21,421 nucleotides of DNA from Christensenella sp. UBA1431 (GTDB taxonomy: Bacteria; Bacillota; Clostridia; Christensenellales; UBA1431), in assembly GCA_002329665.1 (NCBI GenBank), contig DCTV01000055.1, forward strand, positions 335 through 21,755, read 5' to 3'. Position numbers and translations under genes: made by a program. The notes beneath the pieces were generated by a model. That model saw nothing but the letters and a program-made list of their open reading frames with translations, ran no database searches and was not told where the DNA came from. Every line of letters starts with the position of its first letter. Positions within the stretch are counted from its first letter, which is position 1. This document shows positions 15,514 to 21,376 of this stretch, one piece after another.

Positions 15514-16695
15514 TTACCGGTGCAGGCGCACCTGGAGGCCGGGCGCAAGCGTCCCTATGTTGTCGGCCGGTTCTACAATCGCGTAGCCGCCGGCCCTGTA
15601 AACCACGGTCACGGGGACGAAAGCGTCGTTCCCGTCCAAGACGGCCGTCACGCCCTCCCTGCCGTCACGGGACGAAATCGCGTTCTCCGGTACCTTCATT
15701 CCCTCGTAGGTTTTTCCCAGCTTGGCGTTCGCCTTGCGCACGCTCAACAGCGGCCCGATGTCGTCGTCGATCTCGAGCACGTACAGCACCCCCGAGTCCA
15801 GCTCCCGCTGCGATAGCAGGCGCCCCGTGTAGGGCTGGTCGAAAAAACCTTCGAACGCGATATCGTACACCATGCCCGTTTTCAGGTTGTCGTCCTTGTC
15901 GCCCGCGATCAGGCAGTACCATTTGTTGCTGTTGACCAGGCGGTACAGGGGCTTGGTCCCCTCCGAAACGTCGATCTTCTGCACGGCCGCGTTGTCGATG
16001 ATGTTGTCGATGTCGCTTCGCTTGAGCTTGTCGATCTGGGCAGGAGTCATGAGCTGCTCGAACCCGTCGAAATAGAAGCTGATCGTGCCGGCCTCCTCGG
16101 TGACGACGTCGCTGATCCAGGCATCGAGGCGGCCCTTGAGTTCCGCTTCCCTGTCGTAGAGCCTTTGAAGCATATCGTCGGGCGTGGACACGTTTTTTAG
16201 CATGTTTTTCTGCTGCCGCATCAGCGCCTTGAGATCGCTTTCGATCTCGATGAGGTCGAGGTTGCCCGCGTCCCCGCCGCAGAGCGTCGTCGCCAGCTCA
16301 TCGATCTGGTCCTTGACGTTTTGCAGGTCCTTTTGGAACACCTGCTTGAGTATGTCGTTCTCCTGGTACGCCTTGATCTCGCTCTGTACGGAGATGAGGT
16401 CCTGAAGCACCTTGTCGTTGTATCCCCAGGCGTATACTTCGGCGACCTTGGTGCCCGCGCTCACCTTTTCGCCCTCGGCCGCTACGAAGGAAATCTTCCC
16501 GTAGTTCTCCTTCGTGACGGTCTTCTCGTCGCGGACGATAACGGTCCGCACCTGTTTTTCGTAGACCATCGTGCCCTGTTCGACCGTAGCATTCCCGGCG
16601 GGCACCAAAAAATACCACACCGCACCCGCGGCCAGCATTACGGTGAGCGCGATCAGGACATAAAACCGGAGCCTCACGACTCTTTTTTTCGCCAT
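15514..16695 (-). CDS. HlyD-like membrane protein in the division cluster, function unknown
   Basis: A 393-aa protein with a basic N-terminus, one transmembrane segment (about 10-31) and a large extracytoplasmic part. A lipoyl-like strand region (EGEKVSAGTKVAEVYAWG, about 92-109) precedes a coiled-coil hairpin (about 115-210) and a C-terminal beta-rich domain. This is the layout of HlyD/RND adaptor proteins. No ABC or RND transporter partner is adjacent. It is the first gene before yggS-sepF-divIVA, so a link to envelope growth or division is plausible but only inferred. The ATG at 16695 is chosen because the preceding frame is unlike any export signal, although its ribosome site is weak. Confidence 0.75.
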   Translation of the reverse strand: MAKKRVVRLRFYVLIALTVMLAAGAVWYFLVPAGNATVEQGTMVYEKQVRTVIVRDEKTVTKENYGKISFVAAEGEKVSAGTKVAEVYAWGYNDKVLQDLISVQSEIKAYQENDILKQVFQKDLQNVKDQIDELATTLCGGDAGNLDLIEIESDLKALMRQQKNMLKNVSTPDDMLQRLYDREAELKGRLDAWISDVVTEEAGTISFYFDGFEQLMTPAQIDKLKRSDIDNIIDNAAVQKIDVSEGTKPLYRLVNSNKWYCLIAGDKDDNLKTGMVYDIAFEGFFDQPYTGRLLSQRELDSGVLYVLEIDDDIGPLLSVRKANAKLGKTYEGMKVPENAISSRDGREGVTAVLDGNDAFVPVTVVYRAGGYAIVEPADNIGTLAPGLQVRLHR

Positions 16696-16740
16696 GTGAT
16701 GAAAACCAACCTTCGTGTTTTGCGTATGGGTATATAGAGT

Positions 16741-16780
16741 TCCTGTTTGGGCGCATGAAATCCTGTTGCGGCGCACGAAA
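16741..16780. repeat. Two tandem 20-base repeats upstream of the HlyD-like gene
   Basis: Bases 16741-16760 and 16761-16780 agree at 17 of 20 positions (core TCCTGTT..GGCGCA.GAAA). A third, decayed start TCCCGCTGT follows. They lie between the upstream terminator and a weak -10-like TATATA, where a promoter operator would be expected. Confidence 0.6.
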
Positions 16781-16794
16781 TCCCGCTGTCCAAC

Positions 16795-16828
16795 AAAAAA
16801 AGCGCACATACATCACGGTCTGCGCGCT
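16795..16828 (-). terminator. Intrinsic terminator after the GHKL-like gene
   Basis: AGCGCGCA (16828-16821) pairs over 8 bases, including one G-U, with UGUGCGCU (16808-16801). A run of seven U follows on the minus strand. It separates the sigma-factor module from the HlyD-yggS-sepF-divIVA cluster. Confidence 0.85.
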
Positions 16829-16845
16829 TCTCTCCCGCTTCGACC

Positions 16846-17247
16846 TTATGCGGTGGCGACGACCGCTGTCAGCCGCCCGTCCTTGACGTCGAACACGAGT
16901 TCGTCCGCCATCGCCCGCACAAGCGTCAGCCGGGAACCGTTTTCCTCAAAAGCGCTTCCGCAAACCGGCGTCCGGTCCCAAAACCGGATGAACTGCCCCG
17001 CGTAGACTGCCGCGTCACAGATCTCAATCCGCACGTTGTCCAGGTGACACCATACCAGAATGCGGATGCGTTCCCTGCCAAACCGGGGATCCAGCGCAAT
17101 CCGCAGTAGTTCGCTCAGGACCAGCCTGACCCTGAACGCTTCTTCCTCTCCGGCCCCGTCCATGTGCCCGACCACCCGTCGCACACAGTACTTCAGCGCG
17201 TCCGTCCCTTCTATCTCAAAGCGCATCGCACAACCGTTTCCGTTCAT
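16846..17247 (-). CDS. Degenerate GHKL (HATPase_c)-fold protein beside the sigma-factor module
   Basis: A 133-aa soluble protein that resembles an RsbW/SpoIIAB-type ATPase in size and C-terminal pattern (GSRLTLVRAMADELVFDV at 104-121). The ATP-site residues are poor: the N-box reads SELLRIALD (46-54) with Ile where Asn should bind Mg, and the DxGxG box is reduced to CDAAVYAG (77-84). Nucleotide binding is therefore doubtful. GAGGTG lies before the ATG. It follows the sigma-factor gene after 97 bases, in the same direction, with a hairpin and a TATAAT-like -10 in the gap, and ends at a strong terminator. It may be a second regulator of the sigma factor; that is inference. Confidence 0.65.
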   Translation of the reverse strand: MNGNGCAMRFEIEGTDALKYCVRRVVGHMDGAGEEEAFRVRLVLSELLRIALDPRFGRERIRILVWCHLDNVRIEICDAAVYAGQFIRFWDRTPVCGSAFEENGSRLTLVRAMADELVFDVKDGRLTAVVATA

Positions 17248-17319
17248 ATTGCACCTCGCTGGCGGATTTTTTATCGGGCCGGGCGCTTTGCCCGGACCTC
17301 ATTAATTATAGTACCCGCC

Positions 17320-17345
17320 AGCCGGCTGAGAGAAACCGGCTTTTT
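17320..17345 (+). terminator. Terminator-like hairpin facing against the surrounding genes
   Basis: AGCCGG (17320-17325) and CCGGCT (17336-17341) form a stem with a 10-base loop. The T-run (17341-17345) is on the plus strand, so it would stop rightward, antisense transcription just before the 3' end of the sigma-factor gene. On the minus strand it lacks a U-run. Confidence 0.4.
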
Positions 17346-18127
17346 CAGCCTATCCCCTGCGCGCTATCAACGGAAGAGAACGCGTTCTTGAAGCGCACGA
17401 GTATCTTGCGTTCGGTACGGGATATGTACATCTGGGAAACCCCGAGTTCCTTGGCCACCTGTCTCTGGCTCTTCTCTCGGAAATAACGTTCGTTGATGAT
17501 GAAGCGCTCCGTCTCGCTCAATGACCGCATCATTTTTTTTAGCAACATACGCATCTCAACGCGCTCGAAGCCGAGTTCTTCACCGCCGAGGATCTCGAGC
17601 AGGTCCGCGGATTCGTCGACGCCCGTTTTGGAGTCGAGCGAGGAAACGGAATACGCGCGCTGCGTTTCCATCAACTCGAGGACGGTTTCTACAGGGACGC
17701 CCAGAAACTCCGCGATGTCCCTGGGGCGCGGAATGCGGCCCAGCGTCTGCGTGAGTTCCAGTTTCGCGTCCTCCATCGCCTTGATGAGTTCAACGTCCCT
17801 GCGGGAAACGCGGATGAGCCGCGTCCTGTCCCTGAAATAGTTTTTCACCTCGCCCACGATAGCCGGCATGCCGAAGACGGGGAACTTGACGCCCCGGTGC
17901 ACGTCGAAGCGGTCGAACGCTTTGAGCATGGCCAGGGAAGCGACCTGGAACAGGTCGGCGTACTCCACGCCCCTGCCGGAAAATTTTCGCGCGACGATCT
18001 GGGCGATGTGCACGAACCGCGCAAAGAGTTCGTCCCGCGCGCGCATATCGCCGTGCTTCAGATAACGTTCGAAAAGCGCCGTCTCTTCCGGGTCGATATT
18101 ATGCGTTTTCGGACGTTCCTCAGCCAT
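17345..18127 (-). CDS. sigB: SigB/SigF-type RNA polymerase sigma factor
   Basis: A 260-aa sigma-70 factor of the SigB/F/G group without region 1. Region 2 spans about 35-105 (DLFQVASLAMLKAFDRFD and IVGEVKNYFRDRTRL), region 3 about 110-180, and region 4 about 197-252 with the helix-turn-helix SQRQVAKELGVSQMYISR. The region 3-4 junction and C-terminus resemble B. subtilis SigB more than SpoIIAC, from memory. The start is ATG 18127, with GGAGG five bases upstream; an ATG at 18145 coupled to the rsbW-like stop is the alternative. Being third in an RsbV-RsbW-sigma row, it is expected to be held inactive by the protein upstream. Confidence 0.85.
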   Translation of the reverse strand: MAEERPKTHNIDPEETALFERYLKHGDMRARDELFARFVHIAQIVARKFSGRGVEYADLFQVASLAMLKAFDRFDVHRGVKFPVFGMPAIVGEVKNYFRDRTRLIRVSRRDVELIKAMEDAKLELTQTLGRIPRPRDIAEFLGVPVETVLELMETQRAYSVSSLDSKTGVDESADLLEILGGEELGFERVEMRMLLKKMMRSLSETERFIINERYFREKSQRQVAKELGVSQMYISRTERKILVRFKNAFSSVDSAQGIG

Positions 18128-18141
18128 GTTAACCTCCGCCT

Positions 18142-18528
18142 TCATTGGGATGCCCTTTTTCGCATGGTTATGCTGTTGATGAACCCACCCTCGCTCCTGA
18201 CGGCGGCATCGTCCATGAGCGCCTGTAGCAGATAACGGCTCAGCTCGTTTTCGTTCTGCTGGCTTTCGGCCTTGTTGTCGGCGTTTCCCTTCCCCCGAAC
18301 GGCGGCGTGAAACACATCCGTGGTCAGCCTGAAATCGAGCGTGATGTCGTCGAGGTTCCACGGCTGGTTCATCAGCATGATGCACGCCTCGGCGACCGCC
18401 GCTTTCACATCCTCGATCTCTTCGACGTTGAATCCCATCCGGTTGGCGAGGCCGGCGGCCGTCAATCGCACGACGAGAAGATACTCGGGCTGGGCCGGGA
18501 TACACAACCTTACGCCGTCTCTGCTCAT
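18142..18528 (-). CDS. RsbW-like anti-sigma factor with degenerate ATP site
   Basis: A 128-aa GHKL-fold protein. The N-terminal half fits RsbW/SpoIIAB (TAAGLANRMGFNVEEIEDVKAAVAEAC, 23-49), and so does the C-terminal LSRYLLQALMDDAAV. The N-box has EACIM (47-51) where the family has EAxTN, so the Mg-coordinating Asn is replaced by Met51. The DxGxGF box is absent, its place taken by a polar Asn/Gln/Lys-rich stretch (about 79-95). Sigma binding remains possible; the usual Ser-kinase activity is doubtful. It is coupled by ATGA to the RsbV-like gene and ends 14 bases before the sigma-factor start. Confidence 0.78.
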   Translation of the reverse strand: MSRDGVRLCIPAQPEYLLVVRLTAAGLANRMGFNVEEIEDVKAAVAEACIMLMNQPWNLDDITLDFRLTTDVFHAAVRGKGNADNKAESQQNENELSRYLLQALMDDAAVRSEGGFINSITMRKRASQ

Positions 18529-18842
18529 TTCGCCTCTCCCTCCATGGAGAAGATCTTTTCCAGCCCGGTTATCGTAAACAGCTTGCGGATATACGGCTTG
18601 GTGTTTATTATCCTGATCCCCTTGTCGTAATCCTTTGCCTTTTTGAGCAGCGCGACGAGCGCGCCCAGGCCCGTGCTGTCGATATAATTCAAGTCACTGC
18701 AGTCTATGACGATGTCCGACTTGTGCTCTTCGATCATGAGCGCCAGCTTCTCTTTAAGCTCGGGTGCTGCATAAATATCGATGTCCCCTTTGAGGCGCGC
18801 CGTTAATTCATCCGTCATAGGATCATATTTTGCCTCTACCAT
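18525..18842 (-). CDS. RsbV/SpoIIAA-like anti-sigma factor antagonist (STAS domain)
   Basis: A 105-aa STAS protein. In the partner switch the unphosphorylated form binds the anti-sigma factor and frees sigma. The phosphorylatable Ser is conserved: YIDSTGLGALVALL with Ser56 followed by Thr57. The family's opening beta strand and DID(I/Y) region are present (GDIDIYAAPELKEKL, 19-33). AAAGG lies nine bases before the ATG. First gene of the RsbV-RsbW-sigma row; the row's order is the same for rsbV-rsbW-sigB and spoIIAA-spoIIAB-sigF, so order alone does not separate stress from sporulation roles. Confidence 0.88.
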   Translation of the reverse strand: MVEAKYDPMTDELTARLKGDIDIYAAPELKEKLALMIEEHKSDIVIDCSDLNYIDSTGLGALVALLKKAKDYDKGIRIINTKPYIRKLFTITGLEKIFSMEGEAK

Positions 18843-19163
18843 GCATAACGCCCTTTCAAATCATATTGTTTTAGCCGGGCTCTCTCTCTTTGCTCGTTCC
18901 GACCCGAATCCTCCGATTACCGATACACACCAATTATAACGTTTATTTTAACATTTTGCTACATATTATTGCAAATTCTGCGATTATTTGGTATAAAAGG
19001 ACGGTGCATCCACTGAAAAAATGCAACGCACAGCCCATTTCGTAAGTTTTCGCTTCGTTAATATTCATCGGGTTTTTTATGCGCGCGCAACACTGATTTG
19101 CATATATTCACAAACGGTCCATATATTCGGTGTCACCGTCCCCTTTTTGCCTTTCACCGGCCA
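18843..19163. other. AT-rich intergenic region between the macro-domain gene and the sigma-factor operon
   Basis: These 321 bases are markedly more AT-rich than the flanks and contain no convincing gene. A possible minus-strand promoter is TTGCAA (18974-18969), 18 bases, TAAAAT (18950-18945); a TATAAT at 18938-18933 lacks a good -35. Neither matches a SigB-type GTTT/GGGTAT promoter. The right part holds two copies of CATATATTC (19101-19109, 19120-19128) and a CGGTGTCACCG palindrome (19128-19138) followed by TCCCCTTTTT. No strong terminator for the macro-domain gene is seen. Confidence 0.5.
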
Positions 19164-19697
19164 TTATTCCATCGCATCGTATTCATCGAGAAGGCGCCGG
19201 TAGGCCGCGAGCGTCCCCGGATCGAAACAGACGAACACGACGCTGTCGGGCGCGCCGTCCTTTGCGAGCGCGTCCAGTACGGTATTTACGGCCACCGGCG
19301 CGGCCAGCTCCACCGGGTACCCGTATACGCCGGTGCTGACGGACGGGAAGGCGACGGACTTCAGGCCGTGGTCTTTCGCGATGCGCATGCATTCCCTGTA
19401 ACAGGACGCGAGTAGTTCAGGCTCGCCCTTCGTCCCGCCGGCCCAGACCGGTCCGACCGTGTGGATTACGTAACGGGCCTTCAGGCCGTGGCCTCCGGTC
19501 ACCTTCGCTTCTCCGGTCGCGCAGCCGCCCAGCCCTGCGCGTTCCTGCCGCAGCCCGGGCCCCGCTGCCCTGTGTATCGCGCCGTCAACGCCTCCGCCTC
19601 CCAACAGCGTCCGGTTCGCCGCGTTCACGATGGCGTCCACGGAGTATTCCGTGATGTCCCCCAACTCGGCTCTCACCCTGCGCGATATGTCCTTCAT
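19164..19697 (-). CDS. Macro-domain protein, O-acetyl-ADP-ribose deacetylase / ADP-ribosyl hydrolase type
   Basis: A 177-aa stand-alone macro domain of the MacroD/YmdB type. The adenine- and ribose-binding signatures are complete: GDITEYSVDAIVNAAN at 13-28, GGGGVDGAIHRAAG at 33-46, HTVGPVW at 79-85 and PSVSTGVYGYP at 118-128. Members hydrolyse O-acetyl-ADP-ribose or remove mono-ADP-ribose from proteins; the substrate here is unknown, and no ADP-ribosyltransferase is adjacent, so a toxin-antitoxin pairing is not supported. The ATG at 19697 has GGGGG eight bases upstream and starts just before the first conserved strand; a longer frame adds 15 unlike residues. Confidence 0.93.
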   Translation of the reverse strand: MKDISRRVRAELGDITEYSVDAIVNAANRTLLGGGGVDGAIHRAAGPGLRQERAGLGGCATGEAKVTGGHGLKARYVIHTVGPVWAGGTKGEPELLASCYRECMRIAKDHGLKSVAFPSVSTGVYGYPVELAAPVAVNTVLDALAKDGAPDSVVFVCFDPGTLAAYRRLLDEYDAME

Positions 19698-19759
19698 ATG
19701 CCATGCCCCCTGTTCTTTAATAAAGATAGCCCTTTGATCCACCGGTCCGCCGCGCCGGT

Positions 19760-20119
19760 TTATGGCTCCAGCAATGCGAATACCAGCAATGCGGCAAGCA
19801 CCAGGAATAATTCGACGATGACGGGTATCAGATGGCGCCTGAACCCTCTTTGGGGCGATCCGCCGTCCCGGGACACGCCTTCATCCCTCAAATAGATGTA
19901 AGCCTGTCCATTCAACGCGATGCCGCTTTTCGCGCGTCTAATGAGACCGGCCTTTTCCAGTTCCGCTATCGCGGCGCGAACGGCTTCTTCGTCCCGGTCA
20001 TTGAAATGACCGCACAGGATTTCCCTGCTGACGAAGCCCGTATCGGAAACGCCGATGGCGCTGAACAAAAAGACGAGCATTTCCTCGGCAAACCGAGACA
20101 GCGTCGCGCCGTTTTCCAT
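19760..20119 (-). CDS. Small tail-anchored protein, possible winged-helix fold; unknown function
   Basis: A 119-aa protein not recognised as a known family. Residues 1-80 look like a small helical/winged-helix module (AEEMLVFLFSAIG, VSREILCGHF, EEAVRAAIAELEKAGLIRRAKSGIALNGQAYIYL), the typical helix-turn-helix-strand-wing order. A short linker (81-95) leads to one hydrophobic C-terminal segment (about 96-116), so it would be tail-anchored with the module in the cytoplasm. GAGGTGG lies four bases before the ATG at 20119. It lies 62 bases upstream of the macro-domain gene and may be co-transcribed with it. Its promoter overlaps that of the divergent glycosyltransferase-like gene. Confidence 0.7.
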   Translation of the reverse strand: MENGATLSRFAEEMLVFLFSAIGVSDTGFVSREILCGHFNDRDEEAVRAAIAELEKAGLIRRAKSGIALNGQAYIYLRDEGVSRDGGSPQRGFRRHLIPVIVELFLVLAALLVFALLEP

Positions 20120-20165
20120 GTTCCCACCTCTGCTATCGCCGGGCGAACAGCCGTCCCCGGCCCGG

Positions 20166-20195
20166 TTGCGCACAACCCCGTCGCCATACTATAAT
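20166..20195 (+). promoter_or_regulatory. Promoter of the glycosyltransferase/GtrA-like gene
   Basis: TTGCGC (20166-20171), an 18-base spacer and a perfect TATAAT (20190-20195). The predicted start is near 20202. This position rules out translation from the long open frame that begins further left. Confidence 0.55.
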
Positions 20196-20217
20196 GATGC
20201 CGTAGCGTCGTTGTCAG
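20188..20217 (-). promoter_or_regulatory. Promoter of the small tail-anchored protein gene, overlapping the opposite promoter
   Basis: The minus strand reads CTGACA (20217-20212), 18 bases, TATAGT (20193-20188), each one mismatch from consensus. Its -10 overlaps the plus-strand -10 by four bases, so only one polymerase could bind at a time. Confidence 0.55.
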
Positions 20218-20267
20218 GCGCGAAATCACGCATGCAACGCGCGGTCAGAAAGCGGGGTGATGCAGCG

Positions 20268-21296
20268 TTGAAAGCCGCCGTACTGATACCAGCTTATAAC
20301 CCCGGCATGGATTTGGCAAGGCTCGCCAAGGGATTGGCGGCGGAAGGCGTAACGCGTGTCATTATCGCAAACGCCGGGGGCGAAAACGCGGCACCGCACG
20401 TTTTCGAAGCCCTGCGTGCGATAAACGGGTGCCACGTCCTGCATGCCGGCGAAGATATGAGCCGCGGCCGGGCGCTGAAACAGGGCTTTGCCTATATCCG
20501 CGAACACTTCCCCGACGCCTCGGGCATCGTGACCGTAGAAAGCGGCCGGGGTTTTCGCGCCGCGGACATCGTTTTAGCCGTTCGGGCCATCGAAGCCGGC
20601 TCAGACGGCATCCTACTGGGGCGCCCCGGCGGCGCGAAAGGAACGGCAACGGCCGCGGGGCGCATCGTGCGCTTTTCTTTTGGCCTGCTGGCCGGCATAA
20701 GGGTCGCTGACCCGTTCGCCGGCCTCCGGGGCTACCCCGCGCCCACACTCGGCTGGCTTCATCAAACCCGCCGGGAAAACGAGGCGTGCGAGCCCGGCGT
20801 CCTTCTCGCGGCAGCGCGCGACGGCATCCCGGTGACGGAAATCGCGCTCGAACCCTCTTGCCGGGCACAAACGCGCGTATCCTTTTTGTCCTTCCTTCGC
20901 GTCTACCTCCTGCTGGTCCTGTTTGCGTCTTCTTCCCTCGTGTCCTACCTGGTCGACATCGGGCTCTATGCGCTGCTCATCGTTACGGTCTTCGAATCCG
21001 CCGCCGACCCCATACTTTACTCCACCGTCGTCGCGCGCGTGTTTTCGTCGCTCCTCAACTTCGCGTTAAACAAAAGGGTCGTTTTCCGTGACATGCGCAG
21101 CGACCACTCCGTCCTCGTGCGCTACATCGTGTTGACGCTGCTGCGCATGCTCGCTTCTTACGCGGGCGTGTTCGCCCTTACCGCAGCCCTTTTCATCGAC
21201 TCGCGGATCGTCAAGATCGGCGTGGACCTCGTCCTGTTCTTCGTCGGTTTCCGCGTCCAGCAAAGCTGGGTGTTCTCTCAGCCGGCAAAGCGTTGA
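20268..21296 (+). CDS. GT2-like / GtrA fusion membrane protein with degenerate glycosyltransferase motifs
   Basis: A 342-aa protein: an N-terminal GT-A-like domain (about 1-205) joined to a GtrA-type four-helix membrane domain (about 205-340, containing ALNKRVVF and the closing QQSWVF). The first domain opens AAVLIPAYNPG and keeps GRALKQGF (67-74) and VADPFAGLRGYP. The nucleotide-sugar motifs are changed: NDGS is NAGG (35-38) and the DxD site reads VESGRGF (90-96). Such fusions normally transfer sugars to lipid carriers for envelope polymers; activity here is doubtful. The TTG at 20268 is chosen because GGGGTG lies eight bases upstream and the family starts just before this strand; ATG 20232 is an alternative. 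Confidence 0.8.
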   Translation: MKAAVLIPAYNPGMDLARLAKGLAAEGVTRVIIANAGGENAAPHVFEALRAINGCHVLHAGEDMSRGRALKQGFAYIREHFPDASGIVTVESGRGFRAADIVLAVRAIEAGSDGILLGRPGGAKGTATAAGRIVRFSFGLLAGIRVADPFAGLRGYPAPTLGWLHQTRRENEACEPGVLLAAARDGIPVTEIALEPSCRAQTRVSFLSFLRVYLLLVLFASSSLVSYLVDIGLYALLIVTVFESAADPILYSTVVARVFSSLLNFALNKRVVFRDMRSDHSVLVRYIVLTLLRMLASYAGVFALTAALFIDSRIVKIGVDLVLFFVGFRVQQSWVFSQPAKR

Positions 21297-21300
21297 CTTA

Positions 21301-21321
21301 GTTCCTGCTGGAACCTGTTCC
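21301..21321 (+). terminator. Weak hairpins after the GT2/GtrA-like gene
   Basis: GTTCC-TGCT-GGAAC (21301-21314) and the alternative GGAAC-CT-GTTCC (21310-21321) share an arm. No U-run follows, so termination is uncertain. Confidence 0.25.
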
Positions 21322-21335
21322 CGCACCCGGACCCG

Positions 21336-21364
21336 TTGCATTCTCTGTTTTCAAGTGGTAAAAT
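21336..21364 (+). promoter_or_regulatory. Promoter of the tRNA-Leu gene
   Basis: TTGCAT (21336-21341), a 17-base spacer and TAAAAT (21359-21364), with the tRNA beginning 13 bases later. Confidence 0.7.
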
Positions 21365-21376
21365 GGTTTAGTCCGC

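Noticed and set aside
16741..16780. CRISPR repeats
   Set aside because: The repeats are directly adjacent without spacers and only two copies are recognisable; no cas genes are present.
18128..18505. N-terminal extension of the sigma factor
   Set aside because: The added 120 or so residues lie antiphase to the RsbW-like gene and are Arg-rich; the ribosome site points to the ATG at 18127.
17345..18842. Naming the module spoIIAA-spoIIAB-sigF
   Set aside because: Gene order fits, but the sigma factor looks more SigB-like and the anti-sigma protein lacks the ATP residues invariant in SpoIIAB. Not excluded, only less likely.
19164..20119. Macro-domain and small membrane protein as a toxin-antitoxin or ADP-ribosylation defence pair
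   Set aside because: The small protein shows no ADP-ribosyltransferase motifs and the genes are 62 bases apart; there is no evidence beyond proximity.
20055..20267. Longer version of the GT2/GtrA-like protein starting at 20055
   Set aside because: It would cross the predicted promoter and the divergent gene; the family fold starts just after the TTG at 20268.
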